A stretch of 64,000 bases of DNA from Arenibacter catalasegens (GCF_002909235.1 NZ_PHQQ01000026.1:38907-102906); one strand, 5' to 3'. Counted from the first letter of the stretch, positions 36,261 through 46,931 are shown. Translations and numbers: made by a program. Notes: a model not told the origin generated them from the sequence alone.

Positions 36261-39200
36261 ATGATTAAAAAATTTCATTACTATCTTATGCTGGCCGCGT
36301 TCCTGGTTGTACAGGGAGTGGTAGCTCAGAACAAAACCGTTTCCGGTACGGTTAAAGATGATATCGGTACTCCGTTACCTGGAGTGAATGTGGTAGAGAA
36401 GGGTACTGTAAATGGAGCCTCCACCGACTTTGATGGTAACTATTCTATTAATGTATCCAATTCTGCAACCTTGGTTTTCTCGTCTTTGGGATTTACTACC
36501 AAAGAGATGGCTGTCTCCGGGCAATCCACAATTAACGTTTCTTTGGAAGAAGACTCGGAACAATTGGGTGAAGTTGTGGTTACTGCTTTAGGTATTAAAA
36601 GAGAGACTAAAGCTATTGGTTATGCAATGACCGAGGTGCAAGGAGAGGAATTGGCAAGAATCAACGTTGTGAATCCTGTACAGGCATTACAAGGTAAGGC
36701 GCCTGGGGTTAGTATTGGTGCTTCGGATGGAGGGCTTTTTGGTAACTCTAAAATTCAAATTCGTGGTGTATCTACCTTAAATTCAAGCAATAACCAACCT
36801 ATTTTTATAATAGATGGTGTTATACTGGAAAATGGGACGTCAGGAGCTAGTGCGGATTGGAATGGTTCATCTAACGATTACGGAAACATTCTAAAGAACT
36901 TAAACCCCGATGACTATAAGACGGTATCCATTCTTAAAGGTGCCGCAGCAACGGCATTGTATGGTTCTAGAGGTATCAATGGTGTTGTTTTGATTACCAC
37001 CAAAGATGGATCAGGGACTAGAGGTATTGGTGTTTCTGTAAGACAATCCGTTGGTTTTGATATCGTATATAAGGGGCCAGCTTTGCAAAATGAGTACGGA
37101 CCTGGAACTTTGGCAGGCTATGTGGATTATGGTAATCAAGATAGTAGTGATAATTACTACAACTGGGATACACAACAATTTTCATATAATGCCGCTGGGC
37201 AACCATCTATGATCAATCATGCTGGTGGTGGTCTTGGTTATGGGCCAAAATTTGATGGTAGGCTAATAGAGGATTATGACGGAAACATGGTTCCTTATGA
37301 GGCGCAAAAGAGCAATATGTTGGATGCCTATAATACTGGTGTTAATACCAATACTTCTGTTGCCTTAAGCGGAGGAAATGATAAGGGGAATTTTTACCTT
37401 TCTGATTCGTACAATGACAGAACAGGGACCTTGCCCAACAATTCCTTTAAAAGAAACGCTTTAATGTTTAGGGGGTCATATAACTTGGCACCATGGTTAA
37501 GAGCAAGCGCTACAGTTTCTTTTACTGAATCTAATTCCCACAATCCAAGAAATGATATTTCTCAGGGCTTTTTTGATGGTACTTTTGAGAGGAACTACAA
37601 CACCACAAAATACAAGCAACAGCAGTTCTGGCAAGCTCCCCATGGTGGAGTTCCTAATTCAAATTTTGGAGACGATTTTACCAATGTACCCAACAGAGGG
37701 CTATGGTTTGCCTATGAAAATAACAACAATTACAATAAAGAAACTGTTGTAAGGCCTATCGTTAGCTTGGCTGCCGATGTTACCGATTGGTTAACTATTA
37801 CAGCTGAAGGTAATATGAACCATTACACTACGGAATACGAGAATAAAGAATTGGGTAGTGGTTTTGCCAATGAAGGTGGTTATTATGAATTAAGACACAA
37901 TAAGGATGTTTCCAAAACAGGTAAATTAATCTTTAATTTTAATAAGGATATCACTCCAGAGCTTTCGGCTAATTTGTTGTTGGGGGGTGAAATCTGGGAC
38001 CATGAACAATCATATACAAGGGCTTGGACCGATGGTGGTTTAATAGTGCCTGGTAGATTTTATATTGGTAACTCCTTAAGAACGCAAAGAGGTGAGGGTG
38101 GTATTTCTGATACCAAACAACTTAATTCCGCTTACTTTTTGGCTCATTTAGAGTATAAAGATCAATTGTTTTTAGATGTTACCGGGCGTAATGACTGGTC
38201 TTCTGCCTTGGTGTACACAGATGGTACGGGTAATAATTCTTACTTCTATCCTTCTGTATCCAGTTCTTGGGTGTTTAGTGAAGCCATTGGAACATCTAAT
38301 TGGTTTACATTTGGTAAGTTGCGTGCTTCGTGGGCACAGGTTGGTTCTGATACCAGTCCATACACTATCAATAGAGGTTATGGCCAGGGAAATATAGATA
38401 ACGGAGGAAATTTTGTTTACACGAACACCGTGAATACTACTTTAGTAGACAGAAGTATTAAGCCTGAACTAAAAGATTCCTATGAGATTGGTGCGGATGT
38501 ACGCTTCTTTAATAATCGTTTAGGGATCGATGTGGCTTATTATGATGAAACTATTTCGGAGCAAATTGGTAATGTTCCATTGCCAAGTGAATCTGGGTAC
38601 AATAATCTCCTTACTAACATTGGTACTTTGACCAATACAGGTTTGGAAGTATCAGTTACTGGAACACCTATAAAAAGCAATAATTTTAGTTGGAATACGA
38701 CCTTCAATTATTGGGACAATACCACAAAGATAAGTGAGGTTCACCCAGATTTTGGAGAATACAAGAGCTTAGGTGGAGACATTGGCTACGGTAATTTCCG
38801 CGTGGGATCTGTTGCTTTTGAAGGTGGCGAATATGGCGTATTATATTCGGATAGCGCCCCTAAGAAATTTGAATCCACTGATCCAAACCACCCTAATAAT
38901 GGTAAAAATCAGTTGATTTGGGTAGATTCAAGAAGAGGTGCTTATTATGAAAGAAGCGGTGTTCCTGAAAAAGTTGGAAAGGCACAGGCAGATTTCGAGG
39001 GATCTTGGAATAATGAATTTAACATAGGAAACTTTAATATGTCCGTATTGTTGGATGCTCGTTATGGAGGTCATATGGCTTCTTATTCTAGTAGATATGG
39101 TACCTCTTATGGTTATACTGAAAGGTCATTACGTGGTAGAGATCCGGAACATGGTGGTTTATCATGGGCATCTGGATATGATGATGTACAGGGGACACAG

Positions 39201-39653
39201 TTTAGTGATGGTGTTATACCCGATGGGGTATTTGCCGAAGGCCAAATGGTAACGGCTCCAAGTGGAACATCTGTTGATGTTGGGGGAATGACATACCAAG
39301 AAGCATTCGATGCTGGACATGTAGAACCAACCCATGCAAGTTATTATAACTATCGTCGAAACTCCTGGGGTAACGGTGTAGTTAACGATGACTGGTTTTC
39401 TGAGGTTAAATATATTGCATTAAGAAATATATCTTTGGGGTATAATTTACCAAAAATGGCTGCAAGTAAAATGGGAGCTAGAAATGTATATTTGGGCATA
39501 AATGCTAGAAATGTTGTGTATTTGTATAACTCCTTGCCAAACGATATCAATCCAGAAAGTTTCAGGGGAACCACTAGTTCGGATTCTTTCCGTGAGCGTT
39601 CTTTTAGTCCATATATGGCTAGCTACACTTTTTCAATTGCTATTGACTTTTAA
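36261..39653 (+). CDS. SusC/RagA family TonB-dependent outer-membrane transporter (pair 1)
   Basis: 1130 residues. Signal peptide ending VVAQ, then a carboxypeptidase-regulatory-like domain (about 25-100, VSGTVKDDIGTPLPGVNVVE), TonB box region (EQLGEVVVTALG), a plug (VQALQGKAPGVSI, LKGAAATALYGSRGINGVVLITT) and a 22-strand barrel ending in an aromatic residue (FSIAIDF). It imports oligosaccharides with its SusD lid, powered by TonB. The N-terminal region is nearly the same as in the second SusC of this window; the barrels differ more. It is 18 bp before its susD. Confidence 0.95.
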   Translation: MIKKFHYYLMLAAFLVVQGVVAQNKTVSGTVKDDIGTPLPGVNVVEKGTVNGASTDFDGNYSINVSNSATLVFSSLGFTTKEMAVSGQSTINVSLEEDSEQLGEVVVTALGIKRETKAIGYAMTEVQGEELARINVVNPVQALQGKAPGVSIGASDGGLFGNSKIQIRGVSTLNSSNNQPIFIIDGVILENGTSGASADWNGSSNDYGNILKNLNPDDYKTVSILKGAAATALYGSRGINGVVLITTKDGSGTRGIGVSVRQSVGFDIVYKGPALQNEYGPGTLAGYVDYGNQDSSDNYYNWDTQQFSYNAAGQPSMINHAGGGLGYGPKFDGRLIEDYDGNMVPYEAQKSNMLDAYNTGVNTNTSVALSGGNDKGNFYLSDSYNDRTGTLPNNSFKRNALMFRGSYNLAPWLRASATVSFTESNSHNPRNDISQGFFDGTFERNYNTTKYKQQQFWQAPHGGVPNSNFGDDFTNVPNRGLWFAYENNNNYNKETVVRPIVSLAADVTDWLTITAEGNMNHYTTEYENKELGSGFANEGGYYELRHNKDVSKTGKLIFNFNKDITPELSANLLLGGEIWDHEQSYTRAWTDGGLIVPGRFYIGNSLRTQRGEGGISDTKQLNSAYFLAHLEYKDQLFLDVTGRNDWSSALVYTDGTGNNSYFYPSVSSSWVFSEAIGTSNWFTFGKLRASWAQVGSDTSPYTINRGYGQGNIDNGGNFVYTNTVNTTLVDRSIKPELKDSYEIGADVRFFNNRLGIDVAYYDETISEQIGNVPLPSESGYNNLLTNIGTLTNTGLEVSVTGTPIKSNNFSWNTTFNYWDNTTKISEVHPDFGEYKSLGGDIGYGNFRVGSVAFEGGEYGVLYSDSAPKKFESTDPNHPNNGKNQLIWVDSRRGAYYERSGVPEKVGKAQADFEGSWNNEFNIGNFNMSVLLDARYGGHMASYSSRYGTSYGYTERSLRGRDPEHGGLSWASGYDDVQGTQFSDGVIPDGVFAEGQMVTAPSGTSVDVGGMTYQEAFDAGHVEPTHASYYNYRRNSWGNGVVNDDWFSEVKYIALRNISLGYNLPKMAASKMGARNVYLGINARNVVYLYNSLPNDINPESFRGTTSSDSFRERSFSPYMASYTFSIAIDF

Positions 39654-39671
39654 TAATAAATAATTATAAAG

Positions 39672-41525
39672 ATGAAAGAAACATATAAAATAATTTTAAT
39701 TCTCTTGGCAGTCTTTATCGTAGGTTGCGATAAGGAGGAGTTTGCTAAGTTGAACAGTGATCCATCTACGCTCTCTGAACCAGATCTTAGATACTCGACA
39801 GCCAAGGTGATAAATGATATGTACACCAATGATTACGTAATTTGGTTTTATACCAATTTTGATTATGTATATCCTTGGAGTCAGATTACCGGCACTGGAG
39901 TAGGTAACCCTGAAACTTTTGTGGAAATGGCTGCCCAAGGTGGGTCACAGAATGTATATGGTATAATTCCGAACGCCAAGGATATTAGGGCCAAAATAGA
40001 CGCATTGCCTGAAGAGGAAAAGGTCACGATGCGGGCAATTAAAGGAATCACATTTGCTACTCAAGTAGCAACAGCGTTGACCCAAACAGATTATACAGGG
40101 TCTATGGTGTATACTGAAGCCGGTTTGGCACCTTATACTTCACCACCATTAATTACACCTGTTTACGATCAACAAGCACTTTTGTTTACTACTTGGTTGG
40201 CAGAATTGGATGGCGCAATTGCAGATTTAACGGCTTCAGAACAATTTAGCTTAGCTAGTCAAGACATTGTTTATAATGGCGATTATGGCAAATGGGCTAA
40301 ATTTTGTAATCTTTTAAAGTTAAGGATTGCTGCTAGGCTTGTAAATGCGGACAGAAGCAAGGCATTAAGTATTGCAGGAGAAGTAGCTAATTCATCTGCT
40401 GGTATTATGAATGCGTTGGACGAGGATTTTATATATAAAAGAGGAATAAACTACAGGGGAACAGGTAATGGTACACAGCCAGGTACAGGTGGATTAAACC
40501 TTGTAGATTTCTTACGGGATAATAAGGATCCTAGAGTACGATTTTTGTTCGATAAAAATGATTTTAATGCGGAGGTTGTTCAGGCCTTTATTGATGCCGG
40601 AAGAGAACTTCCAAGTTATGTGGAACAATACGTGGTATTCAACGGTAGTGGGAATTTTGAGAGTTGGTCTGGCCCAGGAGAACCTTGGGTAAGGTATCAT
40701 GGAGCTCCAGTTTCACCGGATAAGCAACAGGACGGTGCTTATGATGATTATTTTCAACAAGCATCAAGGAATAGAATTACCTTAGGTGGTGTGGAAAAAT
40801 CGTATACTTCAACTTCTTCTTTTGCTGAAAAGAACACGCGTACCGGAATCGACTTTACTTACCCAACAAGTCCGGGTGGGCGTTTAATTCAAAAAAACGG
40901 CAACCATCCTGCATTAGAAGTAATATTAGGTTCATCAGCTGAAACCAACCTTTATTTGGCAGAATTTAAATTGTTAGGAGCAAATGTTCCAGGAAGTGCT
41001 CAGGCATATTTTAACCGAGGAGTTGAGTTATCTATTCAAAGAATGGATATTCTTGCTAAAAATTCGGGTACATATTACTATGAAAACGACCCGGTTTATC
41101 AAGACGAGGCAATGGCAGCAACGGCATCTACCAAATTGAAGGCTAATGAAATTGCTGATTTGTTGGCACAGCCAGATTACGATCTTTCCACCAAAGGTTT
41201 GGAAAAAGTGTATATTCAACAGTATGTTAATTTTGCAATTACCCCGCATGATACCTATACGACTGTTAGACGCTCTGGTATTCCTATGGTTGGTAGTTCT
41301 GTTTTGGCCCGGGAGCCTTTCTTGGCTGCAGGTGCTCCCTTGACGATTCCAAGACGTTTTGAGATTGGAACTCCTACAGAGGATAATGTTAATTTTGCAA
41401 ATGCAAAAAAATCCATAGAGGAGCAAGGATTTACTACAGGTACCAATGATCCAAGTATTTTAAATACGCAAAGAATTTGGTTTGATGCTAGTAATCCAAA
41501 TTACGGAGAAGGACCTAAGAGTTAA
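39672..41525 (+). CDS. SusD/RagB family nutrient-binding lipoprotein (pair 1)
   Basis: 617 residues with lipobox VGC (about Cys19), so anchored at the outer membrane surface by the usual SusD route. The sequence fits the SusD-like group with TPR-type helices: LRYSTAKVINDMYTND, WAKFCNLLKLRIAARLVNADRS, DPRVRFLFDKNDF and a late QRIWFDASNPNYGEGP. It forms the lid over SusC and binds the incoming glycan. It is longer than typical SusD (about 550). A terminator follows. Confidence 0.9.
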   Translation: MKETYKIILILLAVFIVGCDKEEFAKLNSDPSTLSEPDLRYSTAKVINDMYTNDYVIWFYTNFDYVYPWSQITGTGVGNPETFVEMAAQGGSQNVYGIIPNAKDIRAKIDALPEEEKVTMRAIKGITFATQVATALTQTDYTGSMVYTEAGLAPYTSPPLITPVYDQQALLFTTWLAELDGAIADLTASEQFSLASQDIVYNGDYGKWAKFCNLLKLRIAARLVNADRSKALSIAGEVANSSAGIMNALDEDFIYKRGINYRGTGNGTQPGTGGLNLVDFLRDNKDPRVRFLFDKNDFNAEVVQAFIDAGRELPSYVEQYVVFNGSGNFESWSGPGEPWVRYHGAPVSPDKQQDGAYDDYFQQASRNRITLGGVEKSYTSTSSFAEKNTRTGIDFTYPTSPGGRLIQKNGNHPALEVILGSSAETNLYLAEFKLLGANVPGSAQAYFNRGVELSIQRMDILAKNSGTYYYENDPVYQDEAMAATASTKLKANEIADLLAQPDYDLSTKGLEKVYIQQYVNFAITPHDTYTTVRRSGIPMVGSSVLAREPFLAAGAPLTIPRRFEIGTPTEDNVNFANAKKSIEEQGFTTGTNDPSILNTQRIWFDASNPNYGEGPKS

Positions 41526-41543
41526 TTATTATTAAGCTAGTTG

Positions 41544-41579
41544 AAAAAAGGGTTGATCTTATGGGTCAGCCCTTTTTTT
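41544..41579 (+). terminator. Rho-independent terminator after susD pair 1
   Basis: A 13-bp stem (41544-41556 with 41566-41578, one G-T pair) with a 9-nt loop ends in a T run, about 20 bp after the susD stop codon. Confidence 0.85.
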
Positions 41580-41790
41580 GTTTTAACAATATTGGCTAGA
41601 CTACTCATTCCAATCTATGTGAAATTATTGAGAGGGTTAAAAATGATCCAAAGTCAAGTCCTATTCTTCAATGAGACTGAGAACGGTTAGAGGGGTAAGG
41701 TAGAGGTCATGGAAAATACGCTACAAATAAATTTTTGCGTCCATTTAATTTGTAGAGTGAATTAATATGGATAGCACATTCTCTAGAAAT

Positions 41791-41828
41791 AAAAACCATA
41801 CAAAATAATTCAATTTTGTATGGTTTTT
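41791..41828. terminator. Second, bidirectional terminator-like hairpin before susC pair 2
   Basis: A perfect 16-bp inverted repeat (41791-41806 with 41813-41828) with a 6-nt loop; A5 at the left and T5 at the right are part of the stem. It would insulate the second susC/susD operon from upstream transcription. Confidence 0.65.
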
Positions 41829-41987
41829 ATTTTACAATCATAGTTGATAGTTAGTCATTTGACTTTTACGTAAAGTTGTTAGTCGAATTAATTTCTTTTC
41901 CTTACCAAGAAAGCGAAAATTTAGTAATTAATTAACATTAGGGTAACCCCCTGTAAACTTCTAATTAACTAACTAAAAATTCTTAGG

Positions 41988-44900
41988 ATGATTAAAAAAT
42001 TTCATTACTATTTATTATTGAGTGCATTTCTCTTAGTACAGGGAATGACGGCTCAGACCAAGACTGTTTCCGGGACAGTTTCCGATGATTTGGGTACTCC
42101 ACTGCCAGGTGTAAACGTGGTAGAAAAAGGTACTACAAACGGTACCTCAACAGATTTTGATGGAAACTTTTCCATTAAAGTTTCCAACAATGCCACTTTG
42201 GTGCTGTCTTCTTTAGGATTTACCAAAAAAGAAGTTGCAGTGGGTGCACAAACTTCTATTAAAGTTGTTCTTGCAGAGGATGCTGAGCAATTAGGAGAAG
42301 TTGTTGTAACTGGTTTGGGTATTACAAGGGAAAAGAAGTCCCTAGGTTATGCTACTGCGACTATTAGTGCAGAAGCTTTGACCGAAACGGCAACACCTAA
42401 CTTTGCAACAGCATTGTATGGAAAGGCTCCCGGTGTTAGTATAAACACTACTCCTGGTGGGTCTACCAGTGCCTCTAACATAACTATAAGAGGTGTAGCC
42501 TCTATTACAGGTAGAAGTCAGCCGTTAATTATTTTGGACGGTGTGCCCATTAGGGACGGTGAAGTTTCCAACAATAATTATTGGGGAGACCAACGTTTAA
42601 GAGGTAATGGTCTTTTGGATATTAACCCAGAGGATATAGATAACATTTCCATTCTTAAAGGTGCATCTGCAGCAGCACTTTACGGTTCTGAAGCGGTGAA
42701 CGGAGTTATATTGATTACTACAAAGAGCGGTAAAAATAGTAAGAAGGGAATGAAAGTAGATTTAAGTTCTTCTTATAGCTTTGACAAAGTGGCATATCTT
42801 CCAAGATATCAAAACGTAAGGGGGCCAGGTGCTCCATTGAACGTTTCTAATGGCGGACAGGATGCCGAAGGATTTATATATCATGATGTAGATGGGAATG
42901 GTACTGCCGAAACAAGGGGTGTATTGGGGTATAGTATTAACTTTGGACCTAAGTTTGACGGTAAACCAACCATAGGTTGGGATGGAATAGTAAGGCCTTA
43001 TGAAGCACAACAGGATAATTATTCTGGACTATTCAACACAGCTCACAACACCAGTGTTAACATGTCCATTACCAATGTGACCGACAATTCCAATTTAAGA
43101 TTTTCTTATACCCGTCAGGATAATCAAGGTATAAGTTTAGGTGCTGAGGAGAAAAAAAATGTATTTAATTTGAATACAACATTCAAATGGGCAAAGGATT
43201 TTTCTACAGATGTAATCGTGAATTATGTTAATCAATCTGTCTTCAATAGACCTTATTCGGTAGACCGATTGACCAATAACTTTGGAGGTATGATGACCAG
43301 ATGGGATCATGGCGACTGGTATTTGAACAGATATAAAACAAGTAAAGGGTATCGTTATGTTCAAGGAACTGATCAGAGTTTAACTCCGGAGGAAAACATT
43401 ATATATCCTGGATTTAGAGGAGATATTGGAGACTTTATTTGGAGGGTAAAGGAGAATATGTTGGAAGAACAGAGCAATAGAGTAATTGGTACTATTACCA
43501 ATACCTGGGACGTTACTAAGGGGCTAAACCTAAGAGGAAGAATTTCTAGTGACTTCACCAATAGAAAAACTGAGGCCAGTAGTTCTACAGAAAGACCTTT
43601 GGCTTTTGGTAATTCTGGTGGGTTTAGTATGAGCAATGATAATTTCAATGTATTGTACGGTGAATTGTTGTTAAGATATGAAACTCCAATTACTACAGAT
43701 TTGACGCTGGCCATGATGGCAGGTTACAATGCCACCAAACAAAACGAGTCTAACTTAAGCAGAGGAACAAATGGTGGACTAAGTGTAGAAAATTGGTTCG
43801 ACATTTCTGCATCCGTAAACACACCTAATTCCGGTAGTAGTCGTAGCTCTATTGTAAAAGATGCCATATTGGGTACTATGAATTTGGATTACAAAGGATA
43901 TTTCTACGTAGAGGGTACAATTCGTAAGGATAAGACTTCCACGATGAACCCAAACAACAATAGCTTTGTGTACCCATCGGTAAACTCGAGTTTTGTGCTA
44001 TCAGAGGCTTTTGATCTTCCACTATTTATGAACTATTTTAAAATTCGCGGATCTTGGGGTATTGTGGGTAACTACCCTGATATTTATGGAGCCAACATTG
44101 CTTATAACCAGAATACGTTAGGTTCTCAAGGTGGTAACCCTGTATTGTATACCACTATACCTTCCAGTTTTGGAAATGACGGGATTAGACCTGAAGAGAA
44201 ACATGAGTATGAATTTGGTATGGAGCTTAAATTTTTTCAGGGTAGGCTAGGTCTTGATGCTTCCTACTATAATGCCCAAGTAGTTGATCAGATTCTTCCT
44301 TTGACGCTTCCAAGTAGCTCAGGGGCAAATTCAGTGCTTACCAATATCGGTACACTTAGGAACAAAGGTTATGAGTTAGGTTTGTCAGGTACTCCTGTAG
44401 ACACTGGATCTTTTAGATGGGATATCATCGTAAACGTTGCAAAGAACGAAAACAAAGTTGAGAAATTGGCACCAGGATTGGATGAATTATTGCATGCCGA
44501 TTATGACGGGAATGCTGCACAGTTGAAGTCGTTGGTAGGACAACCCATGGGAGATCTTTACGCGCATCCGGTTGCTACGGATTCCCAAGGTAGAAGAATT
44601 GTTGATCCTAATGGATTATATAAGGTTGATGCTGATAATATGGAAAAATTCGGTAATGCCATGCCCAAATGGACAGGTGGTGTAATGAACTCCTTTAGTT
44701 ATAAGAACATTACTTTGGATGCACTTGTTGATGGCCGTATTGGTGGTCACGTAATGCCAACGGCGTTGAATTGGATGATCAGTCGTGGTCTTACTGAGGA
44801 AAGCTTAAATTACATGGATACTGAACATGGCGGTCTTAGCTATTATGAGGACGTTAGTGGTACAAGAATTCAGACTACTCCTAGTGCAACTGCTGGTCCA

Positions 44901-45314
44901 GGCGGAGAGGTAGTATACCATGATGGTATTTTATTGGAAGGGGTTACCAATGATGGTCAACCTAACGATCAAATAGCTTCTTCTGCTGATTATTATTGGA
45001 CGGTTTATAACTGGGGTGGACCTCAGTATAGTCCTAACACTCGATATGAACTATATATAAAGGAGAATACGTATTTTAAAATGAGGGAATTATCCATAGG
45101 GTATAAAATGCCGACAAAAGTATTGGAGAAGATCGGACTTAGTAAATTACAGTTTTCTGTTTTTGGTAGAAACTTGTTTTATCTGTACAGAACAATTAAG
45201 GATATGGATGGAGAACAGACAACAGCTGGCTCTAGATGGTTCCAAAACGTTAATAACGTTGGTACCAACCCTTCTACTCGTTCTTTCGGTCTAATGGTAA
45301 GAGCTAGTTTATAA
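41988..45314 (+). CDS. SusC/RagA family TonB-dependent outer-membrane transporter (pair 2)
   Basis: 1108 residues. Signal peptide ending MTAQ, regulatory-like domain (VSGTVSDDLGTPLPGVNVVE), TonB box region (EQLGEVVVTGLG), plug (ALYGKAPGVSI, LKGASAAALYGSEAVNGVILITT) and barrel ending RSFGLMVRASL. The first 105 residues and the 5' leader are nearly the same as those of the first SusC, while the barrel has diverged, so the pair likely arose by duplication and then took on different ligands. It is 33 bp before its susD. Confidence 0.95.
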   Translation: MIKKFHYYLLLSAFLLVQGMTAQTKTVSGTVSDDLGTPLPGVNVVEKGTTNGTSTDFDGNFSIKVSNNATLVLSSLGFTKKEVAVGAQTSIKVVLAEDAEQLGEVVVTGLGITREKKSLGYATATISAEALTETATPNFATALYGKAPGVSINTTPGGSTSASNITIRGVASITGRSQPLIILDGVPIRDGEVSNNNYWGDQRLRGNGLLDINPEDIDNISILKGASAAALYGSEAVNGVILITTKSGKNSKKGMKVDLSSSYSFDKVAYLPRYQNVRGPGAPLNVSNGGQDAEGFIYHDVDGNGTAETRGVLGYSINFGPKFDGKPTIGWDGIVRPYEAQQDNYSGLFNTAHNTSVNMSITNVTDNSNLRFSYTRQDNQGISLGAEEKKNVFNLNTTFKWAKDFSTDVIVNYVNQSVFNRPYSVDRLTNNFGGMMTRWDHGDWYLNRYKTSKGYRYVQGTDQSLTPEENIIYPGFRGDIGDFIWRVKENMLEEQSNRVIGTITNTWDVTKGLNLRGRISSDFTNRKTEASSSTERPLAFGNSGGFSMSNDNFNVLYGELLLRYETPITTDLTLAMMAGYNATKQNESNLSRGTNGGLSVENWFDISASVNTPNSGSSRSSIVKDAILGTMNLDYKGYFYVEGTIRKDKTSTMNPNNNSFVYPSVNSSFVLSEAFDLPLFMNYFKIRGSWGIVGNYPDIYGANIAYNQNTLGSQGGNPVLYTTIPSSFGNDGIRPEEKHEYEFGMELKFFQGRLGLDASYYNAQVVDQILPLTLPSSSGANSVLTNIGTLRNKGYELGLSGTPVDTGSFRWDIIVNVAKNENKVEKLAPGLDELLHADYDGNAAQLKSLVGQPMGDLYAHPVATDSQGRRIVDPNGLYKVDADNMEKFGNAMPKWTGGVMNSFSYKNITLDALVDGRIGGHVMPTALNWMISRGLTEESLNYMDTEHGGLSYYEDVSGTRIQTTPSATAGPGGEVVYHDGILLEGVTNDGQPNDQIASSADYYWTVYNWGGPQYSPNTRYELYIKENTYFKMRELSIGYKMPTKVLEKIGLSKLQFSVFGRNLFYLYRTIKDMDGEQTTAGSRWFQNVNNVGTNPSTRSFGLMVRASL

Positions 45315-45347
45315 TAATATAAATAAGAATATTTAAAAAGATATTTC

Positions 45348-46931
45348 ATGAAAAAATTATCGATAATGCTCAGTATTGTTATGGCTACGGTCATCAGCGG
45401 GTGTACTGAGGCAGATTTTAGTGAGAATTACGCAAACCCTTCCAAAGTATCGACAGCTACAGTAGAAAAGCAATTTGCTGGAATGTTCGTTGCGAATAGG
45501 GAATATGTTCTTCCAGCCTATTGGAACTATTTTGTAGTTCTAAGAACTACATTAACACGATATACCCAAGCAGTGGGTTGGGTGAACGCTTCAAACCAAT
45601 ATGTTCCCGGTGAAGCCGGTATTGGTGGGCGATGGGGAAATTACTATGATTTCTTGTCGCAATACAGGGAGTTGGAGAAAATTTACAATAATCTTTCTTC
45701 AGAGGATCAAGCTGATTTAAGGGTGTATATGCTTACAGCTACTATTTACCTTTATGATCATACCCAAAGGGTAGTTGACCTGCATGGTGATATTCCTTTC
45801 TCTGATGCGGGTAGATTAAGTCAAAATGGAGGTGATTATTTGGCTTCATTACCAGCTTATGATACTGCCGAAAGTATATATACTACCATGTTGGATGGCT
45901 TAAAAGGTTTTTCTGATGAATTGAACAGCATTAACGTTAGTCCTGGAATCATGATTGGTTTTAAGACTCAGGATTTTGTTAACGGTGGTGATATAGCTAC
46001 TTGGAAAAAGTATTGTAATTCACTTAGATTAAGAATGTTGACCAGAGTTTCTGGAGTTTCGGAGTTTCAATCTAGAGCGCAGTCCGAGATTAGTGCTATT
46101 TTGGCAAATCCAGGACAATATCCTTTGGTGGAGACCAATCTTGAAAACGTTCAAATAGATGTTGTTAGTTTGGATACCCCTATTCACTCCAAAGGCTTCA
46201 GGGGTGGTTTGGAAGATTGGGATGGCAACTTGGCCGGAAAGGCAATGATCGATCATATGTTGGATAATGCGGATCCTAGATTGAGAGCTATGTACGAACC
46301 AGGAGAGGAAGCTGGTGGTACCTATTTAGGTTTAGATCCTTTACTAAGCGAGAATGTACAAACTACATTGGTAGCTGGAGGAACTCTATCCAGATATAAC
46401 CGTTCAACCTTAAGTAGAAATGAATATTTCCCCGGACTTTTGTTTACTGCAGCTGAAGTAAGTCTACATAAGGCCGAGTATTATCTAAAGGCCAGTAATG
46501 ACGCGATGGCTAAAGCTAGTTATGAGGACGCCATTGAAAAATCTACGGAATTCTATTATGACCTACGTGAATTAAGTGCAGATGGAACCTCTATTGATCT
46601 AGTTCCTACCAATGATGCAGAAGTACAGGCTTATATTGGTAGTGCCGATGTAAATTGGGATAACGCTACAACGGCTGCGGAAAAATTGTCCTTGATTGCA
46701 ACTGAAAAATGGATACATTTTAGCGTTCTTCAATTGCCTGATAGCTGGGCTGAGCAAAGAAGATTGAATTTGCCTCAATTCTCATTTCAACCTGATAACG
46801 CTAACGAACAGACATTGCCACCTAACCGTTGGATTTACCCAAATAGCGAGCGTGTTTATAACACTGATAATTATAATACGGTAAGTTCTGAGGATAATTT
46901 GACTACCAAATTGTTTTGGGACGTAAACTAA
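45348..46931 (+). CDS. SusD/RagB family nutrient-binding lipoprotein (pair 2)
   Basis: 527 residues with lipobox ISGC (about Cys19). The sequence has the layout of SusD-like outer-membrane lipoproteins of the RagB type: NPSKVSTATVEKQFAGMF, WKKYCNSLRLRMLTRVSG, DNADPRLRAMYEPG and RWIYPNSERVYNTDNY. It should cap the second SusC and bind the glycan at the cell surface. It is clearly shorter than, and only distantly similar to, the pair 1 SusD. A terminator follows. Confidence 0.9.
   Translation: MKKLSIMLSIVMATVISGCTEADFSENYANPSKVSTATVEKQFAGMFVANREYVLPAYWNYFVVLRTTLTRYTQAVGWVNASNQYVPGEAGIGGRWGNYYDFLSQYRELEKIYNNLSSEDQADLRVYMLTATIYLYDHTQRVVDLHGDIPFSDAGRLSQNGGDYLASLPAYDTAESIYTTMLDGLKGFSDELNSINVSPGIMIGFKTQDFVNGGDIATWKKYCNSLRLRMLTRVSGVSEFQSRAQSEISAILANPGQYPLVETNLENVQIDVVSLDTPIHSKGFRGGLEDWDGNLAGKAMIDHMLDNADPRLRAMYEPGEEAGGTYLGLDPLLSENVQTTLVAGGTLSRYNRSTLSRNEYFPGLLFTAAEVSLHKAEYYLKASNDAMAKASYEDAIEKSTEFYYDLRELSADGTSIDLVPTNDAEVQAYIGSADVNWDNATTAAEKLSLIATEKWIHFSVLQLPDSWAEQRRLNLPQFSFQPDNANEQTLPPNRWIYPNSERVYNTDNYNTVSSEDNLTTKLFWDVN

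Larger units (their letters stand above)
41526..41987 (+). promoter_or_regulatory. Intergenic and leader region of the second susC gene
   Basis: 462 bp. It holds two terminator hairpins (41544-41579 and 41791-41828) and, from about 41879 to 41987, a leader block nearly identical to the one before the first susC: AGTCGAATTAATTTC, TTAACATTAGGGTAACCCCC and TTAACTAACT just before ATGATTAAAAAATTTC. Conservation of this block while other intergenic bases differ suggests shared regulation. A possible -33-like TTTG is at about 41858. Confidence 0.6.
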
